Shown piece by piece: positions 7,937 through 16,495 of a stretch of DNA of 64,000 bases. How positions within the stretch are numbered: the stretch's first letter is position 1; each line of letters begins with the position of its first letter. Source of the stretch: Flavobacterium sp. 1 (lineage in GTDB: Bacteria; Bacteroidota; Bacteroidia; Flavobacteriales; Flavobacteriaceae); NCBI RefSeq assembly GCF_002797935.1, contig NZ_PGER01000001.1:4960001-5024000 (forward strand), in the 5' to 3' direction. A model generated the notes under the pieces. That model made no database searches. It had not been told where the DNA came from and saw only the letters and a program-made list of their open reading frames with translations. Made by a program: the position numbers and the translations under genes.

Positions 7937-8974
7937 TTGAAACTATTCATTCATAAATTGACCCACTGGGAATACTGGCCTTTTCAAATCGTTTATATTC
8001 CGATTTATTTTCTATGGGCGTATTATTCGATTAAGGCAAAATCTATTTTTTTCTTCAATGCTTCCAATCCAACTATTAAAAATGGTGGTTTTATGATGGA
8101 GAGTAAAAAGCAGATTTATAATTTGATTCCTCAAAATTATTATCCCAAAACCGAATTGGTGAAAGCCAGAACTTCTGTTGAAGACATTAATAAAGTATTA
8201 GAAGATGCAGGAATTAAATATCCTTTTATTGCCAAGCCCGATATTGGTCTTCGAGGTTCTGCCGTTAAAAAAATAGAAACTCCAGGTGATTTAAAACAGT
8301 ATTCCGAAAGAGCTCATTTTGATTTCATTGTACAGGATTTGATTCCGTATGAAAATGAAATTGGTGTTTTTTACGTACGTTATCCAAACGAAAAGGAGGG
8401 GAGAATTACGGGAATAGTTGCCAAGGAATTTCTAATCATAACCGGAAATGGAGTAGCAACTATTGAAGAATTAATAAAAGAAAATCCCAGATATGAACTG
8501 CAGTTAAAAGCACTTAAACAAGAATACGAAACTAAATTGCAAAAGGTTTTACCTTTGGGCGAAAAAATGAATCTCGTGCCTTATGGGAATCATGCTCGTG
8601 GAGCCAAATTTATAGACGGAAGTCATTTGATAACACCAAAACTTACTTCAATTTTCAATGAAATGTGTATGCAGATTCCCGGTTTTCATTTTGGAAGATT
8701 GGATATTATGTATGATACTTTTGAAGGATTGGAACAAGGAAAAAAATTCTCGGTTGTAGAACTGAATGGTGCTGCGAGTGAACCAACACATATTTATGAT
8801 CCTAAACATTCTTTATTATTCGCATGGAAAGAATTGGCGAGACACATTACCTACATGTATGAAATTAGTGTAGCGAATCATCAAAAGGGCTTCCCATATT
8901 TAGCGCACAAAGCAGGAATGAAAGAATATCGTTTGCATCAAATGCAGAATATGAAAATTGTAAATTTTCAATAA
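7937..8974 (+). CDS. ATP-grasp family protein (D-Ala-D-Ala ligase-like)
   Basis: A 345-residue protein. A membrane-like aromatic segment lies at the N-terminus (about residues 11-35), followed by an ATP-grasp fold: AKPDIGLRGSAVKKI (glycine-rich ATP loop), VQDLIPYENEIGVFY, then HFGRLDIMYD and the Mg-binding stretch VVELNGAASEPTHIYDP. It resembles D-alanine-D-alanine ligases but lacks their N-terminal domain, so it more likely ligates another carboxylate and amine at the membrane face. The start codon is TTG at 7937; the next in-frame ATG would remove the hydrophobic segment. The following LysE-like gene starts directly after its stop codon. Confidence 0.78.
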   Translation: MKLFIHKLTHWEYWPFQIVYIPIYFLWAYYSIKAKSIFFFNASNPTIKNGGFMMESKKQIYNLIPQNYYPKTELVKARTSVEDINKVLEDAGIKYPFIAKPDIGLRGSAVKKIETPGDLKQYSERAHFDFIVQDLIPYENEIGVFYVRYPNEKEGRITGIVAKEFLIITGNGVATIEELIKENPRYELQLKALKQEYETKLQKVLPLGEKMNLVPYGNHARGAKFIDGSHLITPKLTSIFNEMCMQIPGFHFGRLDIMYDTFEGLEQGKKFSVVELNGAASEPTHIYDPKHSLLFAWKELARHITYMYEISVANHQKGFPYLAHKAGMKEYRLHQMQNMKIVNFQ

Positions 8975-9625
8975 ATGAAGGTCTTCAAAAACATAATGGC
9001 GGGATTCATCGTGAGCTTTGTAGGTTCCCTGCCTCTGGGTTATTTAAATATTATTGGAGTTGAGGTTTTTTCTCAACTTGGAATGGATTCTCTGGTTTCT
9101 TATTTGCTGGGAATAATTGTTGTTGAAGCTGTTGTAATTTATTTTACAGTTATTTTCTCAAACCAATTAGCAGAAAATAAAAAATTAATGAAGAGCATTG
9201 ATTTTTTTGCGGTATTTTTTCTTTTATTATTGGCCTATTTATTTTATGCTAATTCGGATCAAACTAACGAAAAGCATAATTATTTATCAGGCTATGTTCA
9301 ATATTCTCCTTTTTTAATCGGAATGGTATTGTGTGGTTTGAATTTTCTTCAAATCCCTTTTTGGATGGCTTGGAATTTGTATTTAATCAATGCTAAATAC
9401 ATAACACTATCCAAAAAATTTAAATTCCATTACATTTTTGGGACTTTAGTAGGGACTTTTTGGGGAATGTTGGCAGTAATCGTTTTGTTGGATTCGTTGT
9501 CTCAAAAAATATTAGATTATTCAAAATGGATTATTCCAATTGTTATTCCTCTGTTTTTTGTAGTCTTGGCTTTCTTCCAAACTTTCAAAGTTTATAAAAA
9601 GTATTTGAAGAAAACTATTCGATAG
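8975..9625 (+). CDS. LysE-type transporter-like membrane protein
   Basis: A 216-residue polytopic protein with about six hydrophobic segments. The N-terminal pattern IVSFVGSLPLGYLNIIGVEV matches the first helix and proline-glycine motif of LysE/RhtB exporters, which move amino acids or other small molecules out of the cytoplasm. It abuts the ATP-grasp gene with no spacing, suggesting that the ligase product or substrate may be exported, though this is inference. The gene ends 11 bases inside the convergent acetyltransferase gene. Family assignment rests on a short motif and topology. Confidence 0.68.
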   Translation: MKVFKNIMAGFIVSFVGSLPLGYLNIIGVEVFSQLGMDSLVSYLLGIIVVEAVVIYFTVIFSNQLAENKKLMKSIDFFAVFFLLLLAYLFYANSDQTNEKHNYLSGYVQYSPFLIGMVLCGLNFLQIPFWMAWNLYLINAKYITLSKKFKFHYIFGTLVGTFWGMLAVIVLLDSLSQKILDYSKWIIPIVIPLFFVVLAFFQTFKVYKKYLKKTIR

Positions 9626-10187
9626 AAGGTTGATTCATGTCGTATGCCAAAATAAAATAGTTGTTATTGTTGAATTGAAAATCGCCTATAACAGACCATT
9701 TTAGTTTTTTAATATGTGCTTTTTGTGAAGGAATATTGGTTTTATTGATGAAAGTAATGCTTACTGGAAACCTTTTCAAAAGATGGATTCTCATAAAGTC
9801 AAAGAAAGGATTGATTAACCCTTTGCCTCTGTATTTTTTGTCAATGCAAATTGGTCCGTATTGAAAAGTATTAGTGTCGGTCATTTTAAAATTTTTGAAA
9901 ACAAGTCCAGGAAGCATTGGAGTCATGTGATTAAAAATTGCCCACTGGCTAAAATATTGCCAGCTGGCGGCAAAGATATAAGCGATAGTTTTGCCATTGT
10001 CTTTGGCAATAAACAAACCTTCTTGAAGAATCACCTCCTGCAGCTGCTCAACAGTAAAAGGAGTCGTTACAAATCCTGAAGCTTTTTCTTCTTCAGTCAT
10101 GTTGGATACCAAATAAATGTTTTGCAATGCAATTACGCCTTCAATGTCAGTGCTTTTTGCTGTTTCAAATCCAATATTCTCAATCAT
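9615..10187 (-). CDS. GNAT family N-acetyltransferase
   Basis: A 190-residue acetyl-CoA-dependent acyltransferase. The N-terminal strand-helix (IGFETAKSTDIEGVIALQNIY) and the acetyl-CoA motif A region YGPICIDKKYRGKGLINPFFDFM (the R/Q-x-x-G-x-G/A equivalent is YRGKGL, residues about 112-117) are clear. It is transcribed convergently with the LysE-like gene, and the two overlap at the 3' ends. The substrate cannot be deduced. Its own promoter would lie in the 214-base divergent gap before the SDR gene. Confidence 0.82.
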   Translation of the reverse strand: MIENIGFETAKSTDIEGVIALQNIYLVSNMTEEEKASGFVTTPFTVEQLQEVILQEGLFIAKDNGKTIAYIFAASWQYFSQWAIFNHMTPMLPGLVFKNFKMTDTNTFQYGPICIDKKYRGKGLINPFFDFMRIHLLKRFPVSITFINKTNIPSQKAHIKKLKWSVIGDFQFNNNNYFILAYDMNQPSIE

Positions 10188-10305
10188 TACTATAAATTAT
10201 CGATTGTTTTTTTGCAAAAATAGGTAAAAGGAGGATGTGATTTTTTAAGTATGCAATGAATATGATTTTTGAAATTTAAAAGCATAGTTTTTTAACTGTT
10301 TTGAC

Positions 10306-10313
10306 TATTTTTG
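10306..10313 (+). promoter_or_regulatory. -7 promoter element upstream of SDR gene
   Basis: TATTTTTG fits TAnnTTTG. It sits about 90 bases before the SDR start in the divergent gap. No clear -33 partner was recognised. Confidence 0.4.
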
Positions 10314-10401
10314 CTCCATGAAACCAGTTGGGATTTTAAAATAAAATATAAACGAAAAATGGTTATACCATTTTCTGTTAAAAAACAAATATTATTCTCG
10401 A

Positions 10402-11079
10402 ATGAAAAACATTATTATTACAGGAACAAGCAGGGGAATAGGTTTTGAACTGGCTTTGAAGTTTGCCAATGCAGGCCATCAGGTATTGGCCTTATCGAGA
10501 AAAGCTCATCAAGAATTGCTTTCTCATAAAAATATAACTTTTCTTTCTGTTGATTTGTCCAATGAAACAGAATTACAGCAAGTGACAGAATTTTTGGCAG
10601 CTACTTGGCAACAAATTGATGCCATTGTTCATAATGCAGGGAGTTTATTATTAAGACCTTTTTCTGAAACGACGCAGCATGATTTCGAAAACATCTACAA
10701 AGTCAATGTTTTTGGAGTGGCCAATTTAACCCGTATTTGTTTGCCTTATTTGCAAAAAGGCAGTCACGTAGTGACTATTAGTTCTATGGGAGGCGTGCAG
10801 GGAAGCTTGAAGTTTGCAGGATTGGCGGCATACAGTTCCAGTAAAGGTGCCGTAATTACTTTATCTGAGTTATTGGCAGAAGAATATAAAGAAGAAGGAA
10901 TTTCTTTTAATGTTTTGGCCTTAGGTTCAGTTCAGACTGAAATGCTGCAGGAAGCATTCCCGGGATATCAAGCGCCACTTTCAGCAAGTGAAATGGCCAA
11001 TTATATTTATGATTTTACTCTTACCGGAAATAAATATTTTAACGGTAAAGTATTGCCAGTTTCATCAACTAACCCATAA
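10402..11079 (+). CDS. Short-chain dehydrogenase/reductase (SDR)
   Basis: A 225-residue classical SDR. The Rossmann glycine motif TGTSRGIGFELA starts at residue 7, the NAG motif is at HNAG (about 79), the catalytic serine in VTISSMGG, and the catalytic Y-x-x-x-K pair in YSSSKGAV (about 150-154). It would use NAD(P)H to reduce or oxidise a small carbonyl or alcohol. The length is slightly short for the family, with a shortened substrate loop. The 3' end is only 2 bases from the AT-rich repeat that frames the four-helix-bundle gene. Confidence 0.9.
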   Translation: MKNIIITGTSRGIGFELALKFANAGHQVLALSRKAHQELLSHKNITFLSVDLSNETELQQVTEFLAATWQQIDAIVHNAGSLLLRPFSETTQHDFENIYKVNVFGVANLTRICLPYLQKGSHVVTISSMGGVQGSLKFAGLAAYSSSKGAVITLSELLAEEYKEEGISFNVLALGSVQTEMLQEAFPGYQAPLSASEMANYIYDFTLTGNKYFNGKVLPVSSTNP

Positions 11080-11080
11080 G

Positions 11081-11110
11081 AGTTATAAATTATGAATTAT
11101 AAGTTATGAG
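11081..11110 (+). repeat. Left AT-rich terminal repeat of four-helix-bundle gene
   Basis: This 30-base block is built of TTATRA units. Its inverted counterpart at 11452-11481 matches at 26 of 30 positions. The start codon of the gene at 11106 lies inside it, and it begins 2 bases after the SDR stop. Confidence 0.6.
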
Positions 11111-11459
11111 TGAAAGCATTGTCAAGAATAAGAGTTTTGAGTTAGCCATAAGTGGTGTTAATTTTTATAAATATTTGGTTTCCGAAAAGAAAGAATTTGT
11201 AATGGGCAAACAATTTTTGCGCTCTGTAACTTCTGTGGGAGCAAATGTTCGTGAAGCGGTAAATGCTCAAAGCAAAGCCGATTTTATTCATAAATTATCT
11301 ATCTCACAAAAAGAATGTGATGAAACTATGTATTGGCTTGAACTTCTAAAACAAACAGATTACATTTCTGAAAATGAGTTTAATTCAATTCATCAACAGA
11401 GTAATGAGGTTTTGAAAATCATTAGAAGCATAATAATCACTTCAAAGAAAAACTTATAA
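11106..11459 (+). CDS. Four-helix bundle protein (23S rRNA IVP / S23-like)
   Basis: A 117-residue member of the TIGR02436 four-helix-bundle family, first known from intervening sequences in 23S rRNA. Signature segments are KQFLRSVTSVGANVREAVNAQSKADFIHKLSISQKECDETMYWLELL. The fold resembles Avd accessory proteins of diversity-generating retroelements, but no such element is present here. Both its start and stop codons are embedded in inverted AT-rich repeats (11081-11110 and 11452-11481), so gene plus repeats look like one inserted unit between the SDR and SprT-like genes. The molecular function of stand-alone copies is not established. Confidence 0.88.
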   Translation: MSESIVKNKSFELAISGVNFYKYLVSEKKEFVMGKQFLRSVTSVGANVREAVNAQSKADFIHKLSISQKECDETMYWLELLKQTDYISENEFNSIHQQSNEVLKIIRSIIITSKKNL

Positions 11460-11481
11460 CTCATAATTTATAATTCATAAC
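11452..11481 (+). repeat. Right AT-rich terminal repeat of four-helix-bundle gene
   Basis: This block is the reverse complement of the left repeat apart from four positions, all of them purine transitions on the left strand. It overlaps the stop codon at 11457-11459 and ends a few bases before the TTG start of the SprT-like gene at 11488. Confidence 0.6.
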
Positions 11482-11487
11482 TTTACC

Positions 11488-12087
11488 TTGAGCGAAACAC
11501 TTTCAAAATACCTTCCAGAACACGCTGTCAAACCTGTTTTTGAATTAATTGTAGCGAATCAAGTTCATCTCAAAATTGTCAATGAGAGACAGACACGTCA
11601 TGGCGATTACCGAAAAGGTTTGAGCGGGAAACATGAAATCACGGTTAATTCAAGTCTTAATAAGTATAAGTTTTTAATTACGCTGATTCATGAAATCTCA
11701 CATTTGGTGGCGTTTGAAAAATTTGGGCGACATATTAAGCCACATGGAGATGAATGGAAGTATTCTTTTCAAAAGATGATGGTGCCGTTTATTCGGCCAG
11801 AGATTTTCCCAAATCATTTGTTGCCTTTGATAGCGAGACATTTTAAGAATCCATCAGCAAGCAGTGATACAGATGCTACGTTAGCACTCGCTTTAAAACA
11901 ATATGATAAACCAAATGATAAAAATTATATCTTTGAAATCCCTTATGGAAGTGTTTTTAGAATTTCAAATGGGAAGATTTTTAAGAAAATAGCAATACGA
12001 ACCAAGCGATACGAATGTTTGGAAATAAGCTCTGGACGCTTATATTTATTTAATCCAAATGCAGAAGTAGAGTTACTATCCAGTTAA
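11488..12087 (+). CDS. SprT-like zinc metalloprotease domain protein
   Basis: A 199-residue SprT-domain protein. The zincin motif is H68-E-I-S-H72 within TLIHEISHLVAFEKFG, followed by a third ligand candidate in KPHGDEWKYSFQ, as in SprT and Spartan families. The core NERQTRHGDYR and the loop after HExxH fit bacterial SprT-like proteins. The C-terminal part YECLEISSGRLYLFNP lacks the usual cysteine zinc ribbon. The start is a TTG at 11488 immediately after the AT repeat. The original start region may have been altered when the four-helix-bundle unit inserted. The substrate is unknown. Confidence 0.85.
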   Translation: MSETLSKYLPEHAVKPVFELIVANQVHLKIVNERQTRHGDYRKGLSGKHEITVNSSLNKYKFLITLIHEISHLVAFEKFGRHIKPHGDEWKYSFQKMMVPFIRPEIFPNHLLPLIARHFKNPSASSDTDATLALALKQYDKPNDKNYIFEIPYGSVFRISNGKIFKKIAIRTKRYECLEISSGRLYLFNPNAEVELLSS

Positions 12088-12122
12088 AATGGTTCTACGG
12101 AATGATTATTAAAAAAAATAAA

Positions 12123-13178
12123 ATGAATAAAAATTATTACGCAATATTAATGGCAGGCGGCATCGGTTCGCGATTTTGGCCAGTAAGCACAAAAGAGTTC
12201 CCAAAACAGTTTCATGACATGCTGGGTTCTGGAGAGACTTTAATTCAGAAAACATTTAGCCGATTATCACAAATCATTCCGAAAGAGAATATTTTGATTT
12301 TGACGCATGAGAGTTATAATGATTTGATTTTGGAACAATTACCGATGGTGAAGCAGGAGCAAATTGTTTTGGAACCAGCAATGAGAAATACAGCACCTTG
12401 TATTTTGTATGCCTCGTTAAAAATTAAAAAATTGAACCCAAATGCAGTGATGGTTGTCGCTCCAAGTGATCACTGGATAGAAGATGAAATGCAGTTTGTA
12501 GCCAATTTGCAGCGTTCTTTTGATCTGTGCGAAAGAGAAGAATCTCTGATGACTTTAGGGATTTTGCCAACAGCTCCCAATACGGGTTATGGATATATTG
12601 AATTTGATAAATTAGATAGCCGCTCGATAAAAAAAGTTGTTCAATTTCGAGAAAAACCAGATTCTAAAACTGCTAGACGATTTATACAAAGCAGAAATTA
12701 TTTGTGGAATGCAGGTATTTTTATGTGGAGCGTTAAATCTATTTTGAAAGCTTTTGAAGAATTTCAGCCAGAAATGTATGCTCATTTTATGAAAGGCTTT
12801 GAAGTATATAATTCAGAGAATGAACATGCTTTTATACAAGAGAACTATCCAAAAGCAGAAAATATTTCTATAGATTATGCTATTATGGAAAATGCTCAAA
12901 ATGTCTATGTGCTTCCTGCAACTTTTGACTGGAATGATTTAGGAACATGGGGTTCACTGCATGAAAAACTGCCAAAAGACGATAATAATAATGCGGTGGT
13001 AAATGCGAATGTATTATTGCAGAATTCTTCTAATAATATTATCAGAACGGCTTTAGGAAAACAAGTGATTGTTGATGGATTGGATGATTATATTATTGTT
13101 GATAAGGATTCGGTTTTATTGATTTATCCAAAAAGTAAAGAACAGGAAATAAAAGGAATTGTTTCTCAGCTGAAATAA
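12123..13178 (+). CDS. manC: Mannose-1-phosphate guanylyltransferase
   Basis: A 351-residue nucleotidyltransferase that makes GDP-mannose from mannose-1-phosphate and GTP for surface-glycan synthesis. The N-terminal pyrophosphorylase signature LMAGGIGSRFWPVSTKEFPKQF is intact. Further motifs are VVAPSDHWI (metal/nucleotide), GYGYIEF, FREKPD and WNAGIFMW, then SIDYAIMENA and FDWNDLGTWG. It lacks a fused isomerase domain, so it is the short monofunctional form. The ATG at 12123 is preferred over 12102 because it lies nearer the catalytic core, as usual for the family. A strong terminator follows. Confidence 0.93.
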   Translation: MNKNYYAILMAGGIGSRFWPVSTKEFPKQFHDMLGSGETLIQKTFSRLSQIIPKENILILTHESYNDLILEQLPMVKQEQIVLEPAMRNTAPCILYASLKIKKLNPNAVMVVAPSDHWIEDEMQFVANLQRSFDLCEREESLMTLGILPTAPNTGYGYIEFDKLDSRSIKKVVQFREKPDSKTARRFIQSRNYLWNAGIFMWSVKSILKAFEEFQPEMYAHFMKGFEVYNSENEHAFIQENYPKAENISIDYAIMENAQNVYVLPATFDWNDLGTWGSLHEKLPKDDNNNAVVNANVLLQNSSNNIIRTALGKQVIVDGLDDYIIVDKDSVLLIYPKSKEQEIKGIVSQLK

Positions 13179-13190
13179 TTTTGGAATATA

Positions 13191-13232
13191 AAAAAAGGCA
13201 ACAATTTTGTAAAAATAATTGTTGCCTTTTTT
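13191..13232 (+). terminator. Bidirectional-looking intrinsic terminator after manC
   Basis: A 16-bp perfect stem has A-run and T-run flanks (AAAAAAGGCAACAATT with AATTGTTGCCTTTTTT). It lies 13 bases after the manC stop and before the convergent ABC ATPase gene, so it could serve both directions. Confidence 0.88.
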
Positions 13233-13276
13233 ATGTTTTGCGCCCGAATGAACTTAATGTCTTATACTTATGGTGT

Positions 13277-14038
13277 TTACTCTTTTAAATAAGCTTCTCT
13301 TACTTTTTTAAACAATTCTGAAGAATACACAAATTCTACAATGGCTTCATTGTTGGTTCTGAAAATTTCTTCTTTGCTTCCCTGCCATGCTTTAACTCCA
13401 TTTTTTAGAAATAAAATATTATCGCCGATTTCCATCACAGAGTTCATATCATGCGTATTTACAACTGTTGTGATATTGTATTCAACGGTTATTTCTTTGA
13501 TAAGATTATCAATTAAAATTGCTGTATTTGGGTCTAATCCTGAATTGGGTTCATCGCAAAATAAATACTTAGGATTGTTTACGATGGCTCTGGCAATGGC
13601 AACTCTTTTTTGCATTCCTCCCGAAATTTCCGAAGGTAATTTTTTATGAGCGCCCACAAGATTTACTCTTTCTAAAACAAAATCAACTCGTTTTTTAATT
13701 TTTAATTTACTGTCGTTAGTGAACATTCTTAAAGGAAAAGCGACATTTTCGGCAACAGTCATGCTGTCAAAAAGTGCACTTCCTTGAAAAAGCATTCCTA
13801 TTTCAGTACGAAGGTCTCTTTTTTCATCGGAGCTAAGCTCAGAATAAATACGGCCGTCAAAAGAAATAGTACCTACTTCTGGAGTATGGATTCCTAATAA
13901 TGATTTTAATAAAACAGTTTTACCGGATCCGCTTTGCCCAATAATCAAATTTGTTTTACCCGCCTCAAAAACACTGGAAACTCCTTTTAGAATCTTGACA
14001 CCGTCAAACGATTTTTCTAGGTTTTTTATTTCTATCAT
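13277..14038 (-). CDS. ABC transporter ATP-binding protein (Mla-type)
   Basis: A 253-residue ATPase of the MlaF/Ttg2A group, the cytoplasmic motor of lipid-trafficking ABC systems. Walker A is GQSGSGKTVLL, the Q-loop is LFQGSALFDSMTVAENV, the signature is SGGMQKRVAIARA, Walker B is YLFCDEPNSGLDP and the H-loop is VVNTHDM. The start is set at 14038 because its ATG overlaps the TGA of the permease gene (ATGA coupling); an upstream in-frame ATG at 14098 would lie inside the permease. No MlaD/MlaC partner is adjacent. Confidence 0.93.
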   Translation of the reverse strand: MIEIKNLEKSFDGVKILKGVSSVFEAGKTNLIIGQSGSGKTVLLKSLLGIHTPEVGTISFDGRIYSELSSDEKRDLRTEIGMLFQGSALFDSMTVAENVAFPLRMFTNDSKLKIKKRVDFVLERVNLVGAHKKLPSEISGGMQKRVAIARAIVNNPKYLFCDEPNSGLDPNTAILIDNLIKEITVEYNITTVVNTHDMNSVMEIGDNILFLKNGVKAWQGSKEEIFRTNNEAIVEFVYSSELFKKVREAYLKE

Positions 14039-14784
14039 TTTGTTAAGAGTAATTGGGTAATAACGTAATTCAGTAAAATAATAGTAACCGATGTCCATAC
14101 AAATGAAACAGTACTGGCTTTACCAACCTCAAGAGCGCCGCCTTTCATATAATAGCCGTGAAAGGAAGGAATCGTTGCTAACAGCATTCCAAAAATAAAA
14201 GTTTTGGTAAAGGAGTATATAACGTGAAACGGAATGAAATCTCTTTGAATACCTTCAATAAAATCAACATTAGCACCAAAACCGCCGTAAACGGTAGCAA
14301 TATAACCGCCTGCGATGCCCAGAAACATTCCAATTCCAATAAGGAAAGGATATAAAAGCAACGCAATTATTTTTGGGAAAACCAAATAATTAAGAGAGTT
14401 AACCCCCATAACTTCCAGCGCATCGATTTGTTCGGTAACACGCATAGATCCTATGCTTGACGTTATAAAAGAGCCCATTTTTCCAGCCATAATGATAGAC
14501 ATAAACGTTGGGGCAAATTCTAAAATCACCGATTGACGAGTCGCATATCCAATAAGGTATTTAGGGATAAATGAGTTGGTTAAGTTCAATGCAGTCTGTA
14601 TAGAAACAACGCCGCCAACGAAGAAAGAAATGAATGCAACAATTCCTAGTGAATCAATAATTAAATCATCGACTTCTTTGAAAATTAAACCTTTCATAAC
14701 AGACCATTTTGTTGGCTTTTTGAAGATTTCTTTCCACATTAAAAAATATTTCCCAATTTGGGATAAATAGCGAATGAGCATCAT
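14035..14784 (-). CDS. MlaE-family ABC transporter permease
   Basis: A 249-residue inner-membrane permease of the MlaE family, with about five to six hydrophobic segments. Family motifs include FFVGGVVSIQTALNLTN near the N-terminus, FAPTFMSIIMAGKMGSFITSSIGSMRVTEQIDALEVMGVNS in the middle and a C-terminal helical hairpin. With the ATPase at 13277 it forms a transporter likely moving phospholipids or similar lipids between inner and outer membranes. Translation of the ATPase is coupled through a 4-base overlap. Confidence 0.93.
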   Translation of the reverse strand: MMLIRYLSQIGKYFLMWKEIFKKPTKWSVMKGLIFKEVDDLIIDSLGIVAFISFFVGGVVSIQTALNLTNSFIPKYLIGYATRQSVILEFAPTFMSIIMAGKMGSFITSSIGSMRVTEQIDALEVMGVNSLNYLVFPKIIALLLYPFLIGIGMFLGIAGGYIATVYGGFGANVDFIEGIQRDFIPFHVIYSFTKTFIFGMLLATIPSFHGYYMKGGALEVGKASTVSFVWTSVTIILLNYVITQLLLTK

Positions 14785-14898
14785 TTTTTTAGGATTCAGT
14801 TTACAAGTTGCAGTATTCAGAAAGGAATACAGGTATGCAAAAATACTTTATTTAGTTGGAATTTTAGATTTTGTTTTTAATTACAAAAGCATAATTTA

Positions 14899-15747
14899 TT
14901 AAAACAATTTCTCTTTCATTTTTTGTAAACGATAACTGCGTATGAATTTTGCCTGTTCATTAGTAACCAACAAAGGAGTTTTTGCTGATTTTGCTTTCCA
15001 AAAACCTTTTATGTAATCAAGGAAAAGTAATGGTTTCTTTTTCATCATGGCTAATTTGGCCGATGCAATTGCTGTAATCCAAAATCCGTAACCTAATGTG
15101 TAAAAAGCTTCGCCTTGTTTATAACGTGCTGTTTTGTTGTAATTAGCGCCTGTTGGTTTGAGGTGTTTTACGTGCAGACTTTCATTAGTTACTACTTTCC
15201 AATTGTAGAATTTGCAGAGCAGTTCATCAACGGTGTCCCAGCCCATTGCTGGTTTTAAACCGCCAATTTGTTTGAAAGTCTCTTTTCTATAGGCTTTCAA
15301 TGCACCTCGAATATGGTCTTTGTCGGTTAGGTTTTCTAAAACCCAATCGCCGTTTTTCTCAATGTAGCAAAATCCGCCGGCCATTCCAATTCGGTTATCT
15401 GATTGAAAATGTTTGATTATGGTTTCGAAATAATTAGAAGGAAAAATCAAATCGGCATCTATTTTTACGATTAAATCGTAATCTTCATCCAAAGTTTCAA
15501 ATCCTTTCTGAAAAGCTTGAATCACTTTGCTTCCAGGTAAATGTATTGCTTCAGAAGTTTTGTTTACCAAAGTAATATACGGATTTTCTTTGGCGAAAGC
15601 CAAAACAATTTCGGCAGTTTTATCAGTAGAATTATCATTGACAACTACTACTTTTTTGGGTAAAACAGTTTGAGAAACTAGTGACTGCAAAGTCAAAGCA
15701 ATAAATGCTTCTTCGTTATAGGACGGTATGACTATGTAATATTTCAT
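14899..15747 (-). CDS. Family 2 glycosyltransferase
   Basis: A 282-residue GT-A fold glycosyltransferase. The N-terminal strand YYIVIPSYNEEAFIALTLQSL, the nucleotide-binding VVNDNSTDKT and the DxD-like metal site VKIDADL (about residues 93-99) are clear. ATG at 15747 is chosen because it directly precedes the first strand; an in-frame ATG four codons earlier is also possible. Likely substrates are nucleotide-sugars for a surface glycan. The methyltransferase gene lies just upstream on the same strand, so the pair is probably one transcript. Confidence 0.9.
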   Translation of the reverse strand: MKYYIVIPSYNEEAFIALTLQSLVSQTVLPKKVVVVNDNSTDKTAEIVLAFAKENPYITLVNKTSEAIHLPGSKVIQAFQKGFETLDEDYDLIVKIDADLIFPSNYFETIIKHFQSDNRIGMAGGFCYIEKNGDWVLENLTDKDHIRGALKAYRKETFKQIGGLKPAMGWDTVDELLCKFYNWKVVTNESLHVKHLKPTGANYNKTARYKQGEAFYTLGYGFWITAIASAKLAMMKKKPLLFLDYIKGFWKAKSAKTPLLVTNEQAKFIRSYRLQKMKEKLF

Positions 15748-15762
15748 AAGGCTAATCACTAT

Positions 15763-16296
15763 TTACTGATTACTAGTCACTTTCTCTGCATAAACTATAT
15801 AATATCTCGGCGTGAAAAATCGCAGTAGTGGGCGGAAACCGATTTTTTTAACCGGATGGGTAAATTTTTTCCTGTCGATGATTTTCCAGCCTGTTTTTTC
15901 TAATAACCAGTCCAATTGCCAGTCTTCAAACTCATGATAATGTCTGTCCCACATGTCAGTTTTACTTCTATAAGCAGAAGAAAACCAAAGGCGTAACGGA
16001 ATTGATATCAATAATTTATCTGATTTTATTTCGCTTAAAATGGTATAAGGATTGAGTAAATGTTCAAAAATTTCAAAAGCAGTTACTACATCTTGTTTTT
16101 CTTCTGAAAAAATACCTTGATTCACGTCCAGATCTTCACCAGTAGTATTGGTAACAGTGTAGCCTTCGGCTTTCATGATTTTAGAAAAAGGATTGTCAAC
16201 GCCAAGATCTAATATGGTTTGAGAAGGGGAGATGTGTTTCTTTAAAAATTCTAAAGTATGCTTGAATCTTTTATTGGGAAATGTTTTTTCGTACAT
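15763..16296 (-). CDS. Class I SAM-dependent methyltransferase
   Basis: A 177-residue small methyltransferase. Motif I is visible as TILDLGVDNPFSKIMKAEGY (about residues 24-43) and the acidic loop as DLDVNQGIF. The post-II motif is DVVTAFEIFEHLLNPYTIL, typical of UbiE/MenG-like and glycan-associated enzymes. It is co-directional with the glycosyltransferase, which starts 15 bases downstream, so a sugar or lipid-linked acceptor is plausible. The substrate is not determined by sequence. Confidence 0.85.
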   Translation of the reverse strand: MYEKTFPNKRFKHTLEFLKKHISPSQTILDLGVDNPFSKIMKAEGYTVTNTTGEDLDVNQGIFSEEKQDVVTAFEIFEHLLNPYTILSEIKSDKLLISIPLRLWFSSAYRSKTDMWDRHYHEFEDWQLDWLLEKTGWKIIDRKKFTHPVKKIGFRPLLRFFTPRYYIVYAEKVTSNQ

Positions 16297-16437
16297 GATT
16301 TTAATTTTTGACTAACGCTTTTGTTTTAGCGTCTGCAAATATAAAGATTCTGTTTCTTATACCGTTTGCAATTACAAAATTGTCTGATATTATTTGATCT
16401 TTAAAGTGTAGATTGCTGCTTATTTGTATTGAAAGCG

Positions 16438-16472
16438 AAAACCCACAACACTAATAAAAGTGATGTGGGCTT
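16438..16472 (-). terminator. Terminator of the FabH-like gene (minus strand)
   Basis: Read on the minus strand, GCCCACATCAC pairs with GTGTTGTGGGT around a short loop and a T-run follows. It lies about 25-55 bases past the stop codon at 16496. Confidence 0.75.
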
Positions 16473-16495
16473 GCATATAAACGTACAGGTAATCT

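Noticed and set aside
11106..11459. Four-helix-bundle gene as Avd of a diversity-generating retroelement
   Set aside because: No template or variable repeats are visible, and the only reverse transcriptase lies 9 kb away and is a group II intron maturase.
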